Made by a program: the position numbers and the translations under genes. Of a stretch of 64,000 bases of DNA, positions 44,613 through 52,639 are shown one piece after another; within the stretch, counting starts at the first letter, position 1, and each line of letters opens with the position of its first letter. The stretch lies in NCBI GenBank assembly GCA_963696025.1, contig CAVOII010000015.1:186001-250000 (forward strand), in the 5' to 3' direction. The notes under the pieces were generated by a model. The model made no database searches. It saw nothing but the letters and a program-made list of their open reading frames with translations, and had not been told where the DNA came from. Source of the stretch: JABCYV01 sp963696025. GTDB taxonomy: Bacteria; Acidobacteriota; Terriglobia; Terriglobales; Acidobacteriaceae.

Positions 44613-44663
44613 ATTTCGAGCTTAAGCTGGGCGCCAAACGACAACGACAAGGAGGAACATCGA

Positions 44664-45665
44664 GTGCTACATCGAATTGCGCTTTTGTGCGTTGCTCTAG
44701 CGATACCCGCTTTGGGGCAGACCACGTTGAATGGGGCGGGCGCAACTTTTCCTTACCCGATGTATTCCAAATGGTTCAGCGAGTACCACAAGCTTCATCC
44801 TGACATCGAGATTAACTACCAGTCCATCGGAAGCGGCGGTGGCATTCGTCAGGTTCTGGCGGGGACAGTGGACTTTGGCGCCAGTGACGGACCCATGACC
44901 GATGAGCAGCTGGCACAAACGAAGATGAAAATTCTGCATATTCCCACGGTGTTGGGTGCAGTGGTCCCCGCGTACAACGTGCCGGGGATAAGTGGTGAGC
45001 TACGGTTCTCGCCTAAAACTATTGCCGATATCTGCTTGGGCAAAATCACCACCTGGAACGACAAGGCGATCGCAACCGACAATCCCGGGGTTCAGCTTCC
45101 AAACCAGTCCATTATCGTCGTGCATCGCTCGGAGGGCAGCGGCACCAACTACATCTTCACTGATTATCTTTCGAAGGTGAGCGATGATTGGAAGACCACG
45201 GTAGGCAAAGGTACTTCGGTGAAGTGGCCGGTCGGGTTGGGCGCAAAGGGCAACGAAGGGGTAGCTGGAATGGTTCGCCAAATGCAGGGATCCTTCACCT
45301 ACGTCGAGCTTATCTACGCGGTACAGAACAAGATCCCGTTCGGAATCGTGAAGAATGCTGCGGGGAATTGGGTCAAGGGTAGTCTGGAGGGAGCGACTGC
45401 GGCAGCAGCCTCAGTGAAGAACATGCCAGCCGATTTCCGGATCTCGATCACCGACCCTCAGGGAAAGGATGCCTATCCTATTTCCAGCTTTACCTGGTTG
45501 CTGATTCCAACCCAAGCCAAGGACCCGGCCAAGGGAAAGATTATCGCCGATTTCCTGAACTGGATGGTGGACGATGGTCAGAAGATGACAGCCGCGCTCA
45601 GCTATGCGCCACTTCCCAGCAGTGTCGCTTCCAAGGTAAAGGAAACAATCAAGCAGGTTCACTAG
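44664..45665 (+). CDS. pstS: Phosphate ABC transporter substrate-binding protein PstS
   Basis: A 333-residue periplasmic phosphate-binding protein beginning at a GTG with AAGGAGG upstream. A Sec signal peptide (1 to about 19, ending ALG) lacks a lipobox Cys. Phosphate-contact motifs are LNGAGATFPYPMYSKW, IGSGGGIRQVLAGTVDFGASD and HRSEGSGTNYIFTDYL. It delivers phosphate to PstC/PstA, encoded more than 11 kb downstream. The Pho box at 44595 suggests induction in low phosphate. Confidence 0.97.
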   Translation: MLHRIALLCVALAIPALGQTTLNGAGATFPYPMYSKWFSEYHKLHPDIEINYQSIGSGGGIRQVLAGTVDFGASDGPMTDEQLAQTKMKILHIPTVLGAVVPAYNVPGISGELRFSPKTIADICLGKITTWNDKAIATDNPGVQLPNQSIIVVHRSEGSGTNYIFTDYLSKVSDDWKTTVGKGTSVKWPVGLGAKGNEGVAGMVRQMQGSFTYVELIYAVQNKIPFGIVKNAAGNWVKGSLEGATAAAASVKNMPADFRISITDPQGKDAYPISSFTWLLIPTQAKDPAKGKIIADFLNWMVDDGQKMTAALSYAPLPSSVASKVKETIKQVH

Positions 45666-45758
45666 ATAGGTCCTTGAATTAAGAAAAAGAACGACGCTTA
45701 GGCCGAGTTTGATGAGTCCGGGGAAGGAGCGCTTCTATCTGTTCTATACTGACTCTTC

Positions 45759-46166
45759 ATGAAGTCGTGGTCAGTAAGAATTATTCTCCTGCTGGCGCTC
45801 CTGCTTCCGGCTTTGTATGCCGCCGATAAGCCGTACCAGACCGGCAAGATTGTTGCGGTGCAGCGGAAATCCCGGGAACGCGTTCTCTACTACCTGGTCA
45901 ACACGCCGGTTACCAAAGACGATCCATACTACGAAGTATCGCTGCAGTTTAAGGATATAATCTACGACGGCGACTACACTCCGCGTCACGCTTCGGATAC
46001 TCTTCCCGAAGAATGGATCGCCGGCTCGGAAATCCAGGCGAGAGTCGATAAGCGCCACATATTGGTAAAGCAGCCGAGCGGAGTCATTTGGACCTTGGTT
46101 ATTGTAAAACGCAGGCCCGCGGCGCCGGACAAGCCCCCTGCCGATTCCCCGCCTGGCAAGAACTGA
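45759..46166 (+). CDS. Exported protein of unknown function
   Basis: A 135-residue protein with a signal peptide (WSVRIILLLALLLPALYA). The mature part KPYQTGKIVAVQRKSRERVLYYLVNTPVTKDDPYYEVSLQFKD suggests a small beta-barrel domain, then a Pro-rich end. No family recognised. It sits between pstS and ppk1 on the same strand, so it may belong to the phosphate-starvation set, though with its own gap of about 90 bp. Confidence 0.7.
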   Translation: MKSWSVRIILLLALLLPALYAADKPYQTGKIVAVQRKSRERVLYYLVNTPVTKDDPYYEVSLQFKDIIYDGDYTPRHASDTLPEEWIAGSEIQARVDKRHILVKQPSGVIWTLVIVKRRPAAPDKPPADSPPGKN

Positions 46167-46215
46167 ACTGGTAATGAACCGCGAGACTTCCTGGTTATTG
46201 TTGTTCCTCTGAGTT

Positions 46216-48381
46216 ATGGCGCGCATTTCGCTCGATAGCCCGACTTATTACATCAATCGTGAGGCGTCCTGGCTCGCGTTCAATCGCCGCGTGCTGGAGG
46301 AGGCCCAGGACGAAAGCAATCCGCTTCTCGAGCGCCTCAAGTTTCTCTCCATTACGGCCAGCAATCTGGACGAGTTTTTCGAAGTCCGGGTCGCCGGACT
46401 GGTGCAAAAGATCGAGGACGGCTACACCGAAGCCGGACCCGACGGCCTCACCCTGGTGGAAGAGCGCGATCTGGTATCCCGTGAAACTCACGAGTTCCTC
46501 GATGACCAATACCGCTGCTGGAACGAAAATCTGCGCCCTGCATTGACCGACCATGGCATTCGGGTGCTGGGCCTGCACGAACTGGATTCCAGCGCACGCG
46601 CCTTCATCGAGGAATATTGCGAGCGCGAACTCGATGTGCTGCTGACCCCGGTCACAGTCGATCCCGCACATCCCTTTCCACGCGTGATCAACAAAGCGCT
46701 TTGTGTTGCCTTCCTATTGCGCCGGCGCCGCCGTTCTTCGCTCACCTATACCGGCGTAGTGACGGTGCCGCGCGCGCTGCCACGCTTGGTGCGCCTGCCT
46801 TCGGAGGGAACGGACGATTTTATCTTTCTCGCCGACCTGGTGGCTTACCACGCTTCCCGCATGTATCACGGTTATGACATTGTTTCCTCCGCTGCCTTTC
46901 GCGTTACTCGCAACAGCAATCTCTATCTGGCGGAGGAAGAATCCCGCAACCTGCTGGAATCGGTGCGCACCGAGCTGCACAACCGGCGCAAGGGCGACGC
47001 CGTGCGTCTGGAAATAGAAGCTGACGCCGATCCTGAGATCATTGAACGCTTGCGTACGAACTTCGATTTGGAGCCCTGGCAGGTTTTCTCCGTTCAGGGC
47101 CCTGTGAACTTGTCGCGCCTGTTCAATATCTATGAGCAGACCACCCACCCCGAACTCAAATTTAAGCCCTTTGCGCCGCGTGAGCTTCGCTTAACCGCAA
47201 AATCCCAGGATTTGTTCGAGGAAGTGCGCCGTCATGACGTTTTGCTGCACCATCCCTTTGATTCCTACGACGCGGTGGTTTCATTCATCGAAGCTGCTGC
47301 GGAGGACCCCCGGGTACTCTCCATCAAGCAAACGCTCTATCGCACCAGCGAGCACAGCTTGATTGTGCCTGCGTTGATTTCTGCGGCGGAGAGGAAGGAA
47401 GTTACCGCTGTGGTGGAACTCAAGGCACGCTTTGACGAAGATTCCAACATCCGCTGGTCCCGCGATCTGGAGGACGCTGGCGTCCAAGTGTTCCACGGCC
47501 TGGTTGGGCTAAAGACCCACTGTAAGCTTTCGCTACTGGTTCGCCGCGACTCCGACGGAGTGATTCGCCGCTACGCTCATCTTGGCACAGGCAACTACAA
47601 CACCACGACGGCGCGCATCTATACCGACACCAGCCTCCTGACCGCAGACCCCGAAATTACCGGCGCGGTGCATGACGTTTTCAGTTTTCTCACAGCGTAC
47701 GCTGAACATCCTAACTACGAGCCGCTGCTGGTTTCTCCGCTCGATCTCGCAGAACGAAGTCTCGCCCTGATCGCCCGCGAAGCTGAGCACGCGCGCCACG
47801 GACGTCCGGCGCGCATCATCGCCAAGATGAATGCGCTGCTCGACAAGAACATCATTGCCGCTTTGTATCGCGCCTCCCAGGATGGAGTCGAGATCGACCT
47901 GATCATCCGAGGCATGTGTGCTCTCCGACCCGGCGTGCGGGGTGTAAGTGAACGCATCCGGGTGCGGAGCATCGTCGGCCGTTTTTTGGAGCACAGCCGC
48001 ATCTTCTACTTCTCTAACGGAGGCGAGGAGGAAGTCTATATGGGCAGCGCGGATTGGATGCCTCGCAATCTTTACGAGCGGGTGGAAGTTATCTTCCCGC
48101 TGAAGGATGCCCTCTTGCGGGAGCGCGTGCGCCACGAAATCCTGCACGCGTATTTGGCAGACAATTTGAAGTCCCGCGTGCTGCAAAAGGATGGAACCTA
48201 CGACCGGGTATGGCGAGTCCAAGGCAAGCGCAAGCCCCCAACTGGCCCCAGCGCCTTCGGCGCACAGGATTTCTTGATCGCGCTGGCGGAAGGGAAGCAA
48301 ACCCTGGAGGCCATTCCCGTTGCTGTGGCGGGCGAGCCCAGGACGCGAAAGAGAATTCAAGTCAGACGACAGTATGCTTAG
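46216..48381 (+). CDS. ppk1: Polyphosphate kinase 1
   Basis: A 721-residue enzyme that reversibly makes polyphosphate from ATP. The four-domain order is intact: N-domain from SWLAFNRRVLEEAQD, head domain, and two phospholipase-D-like C-domains. The catalytic His lies in YAHLGTGNYNTTTARIY, and other motifs are VELKARFDEDSNIRW, IVGRFLEHSRIFYF and MGSADWMPRNL. It is followed by sixA and ppx, forming a polyphosphate cluster inside the pst region. Confidence 0.97.
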   Translation: MARISLDSPTYYINREASWLAFNRRVLEEAQDESNPLLERLKFLSITASNLDEFFEVRVAGLVQKIEDGYTEAGPDGLTLVEERDLVSRETHEFLDDQYRCWNENLRPALTDHGIRVLGLHELDSSARAFIEEYCERELDVLLTPVTVDPAHPFPRVINKALCVAFLLRRRRRSSLTYTGVVTVPRALPRLVRLPSEGTDDFIFLADLVAYHASRMYHGYDIVSSAAFRVTRNSNLYLAEEESRNLLESVRTELHNRRKGDAVRLEIEADADPEIIERLRTNFDLEPWQVFSVQGPVNLSRLFNIYEQTTHPELKFKPFAPRELRLTAKSQDLFEEVRRHDVLLHHPFDSYDAVVSFIEAAAEDPRVLSIKQTLYRTSEHSLIVPALISAAERKEVTAVVELKARFDEDSNIRWSRDLEDAGVQVFHGLVGLKTHCKLSLLVRRDSDGVIRRYAHLGTGNYNTTTARIYTDTSLLTADPEITGAVHDVFSFLTAYAEHPNYEPLLVSPLDLAERSLALIAREAEHARHGRPARIIAKMNALLDKNIIAALYRASQDGVEIDLIIRGMCALRPGVRGVSERIRVRSIVGRFLEHSRIFYFSNGGEEEVYMGSADWMPRNLYERVEVIFPLKDALLRERVRHEILHAYLADNLKSRVLQKDGTYDRVWRVQGKRKPPTGPSAFGAQDFLIALAEGKQTLEAIPVAVAGEPRTRKRIQVRRQYA

Positions 48382-48443
48382 TTAATATGAGGGCAAAATT
48401 TCTCTGGTTTTCAGCCGCCACTCACAGGAGCACGAACTAAAAA

Positions 48444-48947
48444 ATGATCATTTACTTCCTGCGCCATGCCAGTGCCGGCGAGCCCGTGAAAAATCTTAAG
48501 AAGGATGAGAAACGCGCCCTGGACGATGTAGGCGTTGAGCAATGTGGTAATGTCGGCCGGGCCCTGTCCGCCCTGGACGTCCAGGTGGACGTGATCCTCT
48601 CCAGTCCGTTGAAGCGCGCCGCCCAGACTGCTTCTCTCGTGGGCAATGAAATGGGCTATGAAGGGAAGCTACAACTGGAAGATGGGCTCCGACCCAATGC
48701 ATCCTTCGCCGACTTTCGCAAACTGCTCGACAAATATGCCCGCCACGAGTCCATAATGGCCGTGGGCCACAATCCCAGTCTTAGTGAGTTTCTCGGACGT
48801 TCCATCAGCGAAACCGGTTGCGAAGCTTCCATCGAATTGAAAAAGGGTGGGGTGGCCCGAGTCGAAACCGGTCGCAATTCCGCCATCCTTCACTGGTATC
48901 TGACGCCCAAGGTCCTGCGCGCGCTTTACGCAACCGCTAACCGCTGA
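48444..48947 (+). CDS. sixA: Phosphohistidine phosphatase SixA
   Basis: A 167-residue histidine-phosphatase-family enzyme. The RHG-type motif is YFLRHASAGE (Arg7, His8), and the second His is in MAVGHNPSLSEF. In E. coli SixA removes phosphate from histidine phosphotransfer proteins; that substrate is inferred. Its place next to ppk1 could also point to polyphosphate-related phosphate signalling. AGGAG precedes the start. Confidence 0.92.
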   Translation: MIIYFLRHASAGEPVKNLKKDEKRALDDVGVEQCGNVGRALSALDVQVDVILSSPLKRAAQTASLVGNEMGYEGKLQLEDGLRPNASFADFRKLLDKYARHESIMAVGHNPSLSEFLGRSISETGCEASIELKKGGVARVETGRNSAILHWYLTPKVLRALYATANR

Positions 48948-48999
48948 ATGGGTGAGCGGCTCAGAGCGGAGCAACGAATTTAGTCGCTAACGCTTTTAA

Positions 49000-50529
49000 C
49001 TATGCCGCCGCGGGCAGCAGTTCCCGCCCAAAAATCTCGCGGAAATAACTTTTTTCTTTTTCCACGGCCCACAACTCAAGATCCAAGCTAGCTCGGGGCT
49101 TGGCAATCAGCGAGAGCCGAACCTCGCCATCATGAACCTGGACCCTGGCTCGCTGCACTGCCCCGCTGCGCCCCAGGTTTAGCGCCCGTGCCAGCCGCAG
49201 CAGCAACGAAGCGCTTGGTACCGATTCCCGGTCGGCCGGCAACAACACCTTCATCGGACCATCGCCCGGCGTCGGCCGCGACTTGCCCAGATAGCGCGCA
49301 ATCGCTGCAATGATCCGCCTTTGCTCTGGCGTGTACCCCAGGATTTCGGAATTCGCAATAATGTAGTGGCTATGCCGGTGCCGTCCGTTGCGATTCACGT
49401 AATCGCCGACCTCGTAGAGCATGGCGGCCGCCGAAAGCCATTCCGCGTACTCAGGCGGCAGCCGGTGTACTGATCGCAACGCCGCAAACAAACGCATGGC
49501 GGATTCGCGCACCTGCAGCACATGACTCATGTCCACGCGATAGTGCTCAACCGCGGCTCGGATTGAATCCCAGCGTTCGGACTCGAGTTGTTTTCCTGAG
49601 CGCGTGCTGCGATCGTATTCAGCGGCCATCAATGCCAGCAATCCATCGCGCAGTCCCAGCGGGGAGTAGCGGAAACCGCGCAACTCGCAGCGCTCCAGCA
49701 ATTCGGCATACACCACTGCGCCCGCCACGATGATCTCAGCCCGCCGCGGTCCCACCCCAGAAAGCTTTCGTCGCTCTTCAATCAGCATCCGCGACAGCAT
49801 CTTAGCGATGCGTTGCATTTGTGACTGAGATACAGCCGTCGCGCGCGGGCGACTGGTCTTGTACAACCCCTGACACACCGCGGCTAGCGAAGCGGCAGTG
49901 CCGGAAGTTGCCACCACTGCCTTCGGCCTGGCCCGCGAGATGCGTTCCGAGATGCGTCCAATCTCTCGCGCCACAAATCCGCGAAGTCGCCGCAGCTCCG
50001 ATTTGCGCGGTGGATCGTGATGGAAGAACTCACTGGTCAGCCGCACCGCCCCGAGCGGCAGGCTTACCGTGTCCCGAATGTGCCCGTTGCTGGAGACGGT
50101 CAGTTCGCAACTGCCCCCGCCCAGATCAATCATCAGCATCGGGGAGACCTTCACTCGCAGACTTGATACCAGACCCAGGTGAATGAGCCGCGCCTCCTCT
50201 ACACCGGAGATAATCTCCACAGGCCACCCCGTCGTGGAGCGCACCCACTCCAAAAAGGCCCGCGAATTACGCGCATCGCGCAGAGCGCTGGTCGCCACCA
50301 CGCGCACCGTATCCGCCCCTTTGTCCTGCACCGCACGATGAAAACGCCGCAGCACCTTGATGGTTTCTGCCATGGCGTCGGGAGAGAGAAAACCTGTACG
50401 GAATACCCATTCGCCGAGGCGGGTAACCTCGCGGTCTTCATGGATCTCGCGCAGCCGGCGACCGCTCAGGCGAGCAATCTTCAAGCGAACAGAGTTGGAT
50501 CCGATGTCTACCGCGGCAAAAGTCGGCAT
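49000..50529 (-). CDS. ppx: Ppx/GppA family exopolyphosphatase
   Basis: A 509-residue enzyme with the ASKHA fold. Phosphate-binding loops are FAAVDIGSNSVRLKIARLSG and LMIDLGGGSCELTVSSNG, with the catalytic Glu in SGVEEARLIHLG. The C-terminal half has an HD-like domain (YRVDMSHVLQVRESAMRLF, AAMLYEVGDYVNRNGRHRHSHYII). It may hydrolyse polyphosphate, or pppGpp as a GppA-type enzyme; the family does not distinguish these by sequence alone. It is convergent with sixA. Confidence 0.93.
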   Translation of the reverse strand: MPTFAAVDIGSNSVRLKIARLSGRRLREIHEDREVTRLGEWVFRTGFLSPDAMAETIKVLRRFHRAVQDKGADTVRVVATSALRDARNSRAFLEWVRSTTGWPVEIISGVEEARLIHLGLVSSLRVKVSPMLMIDLGGGSCELTVSSNGHIRDTVSLPLGAVRLTSEFFHHDPPRKSELRRLRGFVAREIGRISERISRARPKAVVATSGTAASLAAVCQGLYKTSRPRATAVSQSQMQRIAKMLSRMLIEERRKLSGVGPRRAEIIVAGAVVYAELLERCELRGFRYSPLGLRDGLLALMAAEYDRSTRSGKQLESERWDSIRAAVEHYRVDMSHVLQVRESAMRLFAALRSVHRLPPEYAEWLSAAAMLYEVGDYVNRNGRHRHSHYIIANSEILGYTPEQRRIIAAIARYLGKSRPTPGDGPMKVLLPADRESVPSASLLLRLARALNLGRSGAVQRARVQVHDGEVRLSLIAKPRASLDLELWAVEKEKSYFREIFGRELLPAAA

Positions 50530-50692
50530 GGCGAGGCGACCTAGTTTACCGCGAGGTTGGCAAGGGCCCTGAGAAAATGTGGCAACGGGTTAGTTCCCGC
50601 GAGCCGGTAAATCGTCTGAGCGGATTGCTGCTGATCGGTTGGCGTCCTGTCTCGCTTCCAATACACTTCCGCAATGTCCGCCGAGGACTTCG

Positions 50693-50911
50693 ATGACAAA
50701 ACGATTTTGGAGCTGCGCCCTCATGACGTTCCTCAGCGCCGCCGTAAGCGCCGGCTTTTCCCTTGAAGGTCTATTCGGCCCCGGCGGCAGCGACAGCTTC
50801 GCACGTTATGCAGCTTCGCGAAGCGTAGCCTTGTTGCTGACGGTCCTGATCGCGATCTGCATTCACTCCCGCATGGCAATTGCGTTTCTGGGAATCGCCA
50901 TGGCGATTGGG
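50693..50911 (+). pseudogene. Small membrane protein, 5' half, interrupted by the IS1-family element
   Basis: The frame starts MTKRFWSCALMTFLSAAVSAGFSL and has a second hydrophobic segment (VALLLTVLIAICIH, MAIAFLGIAMAI). At 50904-50911 it runs into the transposon. Removing the element and one copy of the 8-bp duplication joins it in frame to 54791-54937. The restored protein would have about 130 residues and four hydrophobic segments. Unknown function. It stood next to ppx in the phosphate island. Confidence 0.75.
50904..50911. repeat. Left target-site duplication (CGATTGGG)
   Basis: The eight bases abutting the left inverted repeat match the eight abutting the right one (54783-54790, CGATTGTG) at seven positions. 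IS1-family elements typically duplicate 8-9 bp. One substitution after insertion would explain the mismatch. Confidence 0.65.
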
Positions 50912-50942
50912 GGTAGTGTCCTATTAGGGTGTTGCTGGGATC
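50912..50942 (+). repeat. Left terminal inverted repeat, 31 bp
   Basis: Begins GGTAGTGTCCTATTAGGGTG and ends TGGGATC. It is the exact reverse complement of 54752-54782 over all 31 positions; the match ends at the next base. These are the transposase binding and cleavage ends. Confidence 0.93.
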
Positions 50943-50970
50943 AAGGTGAGAGGCAAGCAATCTTCGCCTC

Positions 50971-51315
50971 TCATTTAGGGGTGGCCTCCTGCAAGGTATC
51001 CGGCACGATGATCTTGTCTAGGTTCTTTGGCATTTTCAGAGGGCCGTTTAGCTCCTCATGGGCCTTGATGTTGGCTTGCAAAAAGTCGGCAAGGATTTTA
51101 GCCTCAAACCAAGTCATCGTCACCTGAACGTTTTGGTCCACGATAACTTTGTCGCCTTGGAGTTCAGCAACCTCCCCAAATAGCAGTCTAATGTCAAAAC
51201 TGGTGGATGCCATCGCGAAGTTATTGGAGTAAATACGAATCATTCCCTGTGGCGGATGGCGGTATTCGACTTGCTTCTGCGGTTTTGGTATAGCTGCTGC
51301 TTCAGTTTCGGTCAT
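50971..51315 (-). CDS. DUF3467 protein, transposon cargo
   Basis: A 114-residue protein with the DUF3467 pattern: RIYSNNFAMASTSFDIRLLFGEV, then VTMTWFEAKILADFLQANI and AHEELNGPLKMPKN. The function of DUF3467 is unknown. GGGAAG precedes the ATG. It begins 11 bp after the HigA-like stop codon, so it is the third gene of one operon. That position suggests a helper or a regulator of the module, but this is inference. Confidence 0.75.
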   Translation of the reverse strand: MTETEAAAIPKPQKQVEYRHPPQGMIRIYSNNFAMASTSFDIRLLFGEVAELQGDKVIVDQNVQVTMTWFEAKILADFLQANIKAHEELNGPLKMPKNLDKIIVPDTLQEATPK

Positions 51316-51326
51316 GAGTTCTTCCC

Positions 51327-51905
51327 TTAAGTGGATATTCCTACGGCCATCCCCTGTGCAAGTGTGGCGCTGCTAGGAACGAACATGTCTGCTTCTGCTT
51401 CTACTTCTGCCGTCGCCGCTGGCTGAGGTATGAGAGTGAGATTCCATTCCTCGTTAAGCGGCTGCCTCGACTGCACTACGTACATTGCCTTGGCCTGTGC
51501 TGCACTAGGCGAGCTGGCAATCTCCATCACTGCTGCGGGACGCAGAAATGGAAGATCATTGTCAATCTTGGCCACGTCGAACTGGTCTTGAGAGAAGTTG
51601 TTCTCCCATTCCAACATTTCGCTGAATCGTACAAACTCTACTTTCAAGCCCACCTTGAATGCGGAAGCCAGTCTGACCAGAGTCTCAAGGTTGAATTTGG
51701 TAGCTCCAGGGCGTTCCATCGCAGAAATGCGTGGTTGGGCCATCTCTGCCAAAGCTGCCAATTGCTTCTGGGTCATATTGTCACGCCTCAAACGCAGAGC
51801 GCGGATTTGAGACGGAATTAGTACATTGAGCTTCGCGTTTATGTACGAAGCACGAGAGGTACTGCTGACCAGGAGCTTAGATATCCGTTTCGACCGATCG
51901 TTCAC
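51327..51905 (-). CDS. HigA-like XRE-family antitoxin/repressor, transposon cargo
   Basis: A 192-residue protein. A Cro/C1-type helix-turn-helix lies at about 30-90 (IPSQIRALRLRRDNMTQKQLAALAEMAQPRISAME, then NLETLVRLASAFKVGLKVEF). The C-terminal 100 residues are longer than in typical HigA and of unknown role, ending in a Pro/Ala/Glu-rich stretch. Its start lies 29 bases inside the preceding toxin-like gene, typical of coupled higB-higA order. It probably represses the promoter at 52299-52326. Confidence 0.8.
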   Translation of the reverse strand: MNDRSKRISKLLVSSTSRASYINAKLNVLIPSQIRALRLRRDNMTQKQLAALAEMAQPRISAMERPGATKFNLETLVRLASAFKVGLKVEFVRFSEMLEWENNFSQDQFDVAKIDNDLPFLRPAAVMEIASSPSAAQAKAMYVVQSRQPLNEEWNLTLIPQPAATAEVEAEADMFVPSSATLAQGMAVGIST

Positions 51906-52284
51906 GAGTTTTTGCCTTCTTCTGGGCTAATAATGAAGCCCTAGTTGCAGCGGTTTTAAGAGCATCCGGGGGAGTATAGTTGCCATCCTTGTGATAGCAA
52001 CCGATTAAGAAAATTGCAGTCTTTGCACCGTCAAACAGGCCCATTAGTCGATGAGCTAGTCCGTCTTGACCCTTGAACTCAAGCTCCCAAACACCATGCT
52101 TCTGCAGATCTCCGCCATGCAGGTATTTCCTGAACCCCGTCCATTGGAGCGGATGTTTGGTCTTTTGGTTATTCTTAAGTAGAGCATCGAAAGCGTCCTG
52201 TAAATCCTCTGGCAGCTCCTTGTACCATGCCTCAATTGGATTCGAGTCATTCAGGTAGACGAAATCCCAGTACCGCCACTCCAT
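51877..52284 (-). CDS. HigB/RelE-like toxin (DUF891 type), transposon cargo
   Basis: About 135 residues from the ATG at 52284 (MEWRYWDFVYLNDSNPIEAWYKEL). The RelE-superfamily pattern is visible: ELPEDLQDAFDALLKNNQ in the first helices, the GDLQKHGVWELEFKG strand with LAHRLMGLFDGAKTAIFLIGCYHKDG, and a Lys/Arg-rich C-terminal helix. HigB toxins cleave mRNA on the ribosome and are blocked by HigA, whose gene overlaps downstream. A frame extension to 52353 runs through the promoter and is rejected. No ribosome site is visible before the ATG, so the leader may be very short. Confidence 0.78.
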   Translation of the reverse strand: MEWRYWDFVYLNDSNPIEAWYKELPEDLQDAFDALLKNNQKTKHPLQWTGFRKYLHGGDLQKHGVWELEFKGQDGLAHRLMGLFDGAKTAIFLIGCYHKDGNYTPPDALKTAATRASLLAQKKAKTRERSVETDI

Positions 52285-52298
52285 TGGCGGCTGTTTTA

Positions 52299-52326
52299 AT
52301 AATATAATTTTTTTATTATAAGTCAA
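52299..52326 (-). promoter_or_regulatory. Promoter of the higB-higA-DUF3467 operon
   Basis: On the minus strand, TTGACT (52321-52326) and TATTAT (52299-52304) are 16 bp apart, inside a very AT-rich palindromic tract (ATAATATAATTTTTTTATTAT). Transcription would begin only about 10 bases before the toxin ATG. The palindrome is a plausible HigA operator. Confidence 0.55.
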
Positions 52327-52337
52327 CAGTTTTTCTC

Positions 52338-52367
52338 TTGACCGAGATATCACTTTTTTATTATATT
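52338..52367 (+). promoter_or_regulatory. Rightward promoter for the transposase leader
   Basis: TTGACC (52338-52343) and TATATT (52362-52367), with 18 bp between, point toward the transposase. It is back-to-back with the higBA promoter, so a repressor bound between them could control both toxin module and transposition. Confidence 0.45.
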
Positions 52368-52380
52368 ACATGGCATGAGA

Positions 52381-52422
52381 AAGGCCAGCGAATCCAACCT
52401 GTTAGGGGGAAGCGCTGGCCTT
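52381..52422 (+). other. Hairpin at the start of the transposase leader
   Basis: A perfect 10-bp inverted repeat, AAGGCCAGCG/CGCTGGCCTT, encloses a 22-base loop and is followed by TGTTCCTTT. It lies just after the rightward promoter. It could attenuate readthrough or fold the 5' end of the leader RNA. Confidence 0.5.
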
Positions 52423-52434
52423 TGTTCCTTTGAT

Positions 52435-52507
52435 GGGGTTGGCCGTGGGGCTGCCGTCCTCCTGACAGAGACTCCGGCAGAGGGTTCAAGTCCCTCCGAC
52501 TCCACCA
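52435..52507 (+). ncRNA. tRNA-like sequence with encoded CCA
   Basis: The 73 bases fold partly like a tRNA: acceptor GGGGTTG/CGACTCC (7 bp, two G-T pairs) followed by A and CCA, and a perfect T-arm GAGGG-TTCAAGT-CCCTC. A central stem CCGTC/GACAG (one mismatch) has a CTCCT loop that reads like an Arg CCT anticodon. The D-arm is too short (10 bases) and the loop has five bases instead of seven. It may be a degenerate tRNA, a captured tRNA 3' end, or a mimic. Confidence 0.4.
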
Positions 52508-52520
52508 TGTAGCTAATCCT

Positions 52521-52550
52521 CCCCGCAAGCGGCTGTAACCGCTTACGGGG
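52521..52550 (+). other. Leader hairpin
   Basis: The stem CCCCG-C-AAGCGG/CCGCTT-A-CGGGG (11 of 12 positions paired) has a 6-base loop. It lies between the tRNA-like sequence and the transposase start, adding to the structured leader. Confidence 0.55.
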
Positions 52551-52594
52551 AACGTCCTCGGGTACGAGCCAAGGACAGGGTTTGGAAACCCGCT

Positions 52595-52639
52595 GTCATT
52601 TTGGCTCTGCTGGCCCGAAGAAAGCAAGGCCAAAATGAC
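52595..52639 (+). promoter_or_regulatory. Hairpin sequestering the transposase start codon
   Basis: A perfect 11-bp inverted repeat, GTCATTTTGGC (52595-52605) and GCCAAAATGAC (52629-52639), places the transposase ATG (52635-52637) inside the stem. The weak AAGG site also lies next to it. Folding should block translation initiation, a known strategy for limiting transposase synthesis from external transcripts. Confidence 0.65.

Noticed and set aside
47533..48360. 275-codon minus-strand ORF
   Set aside because: It is a shadow of the ppk1 gene in GC-rich sequence.
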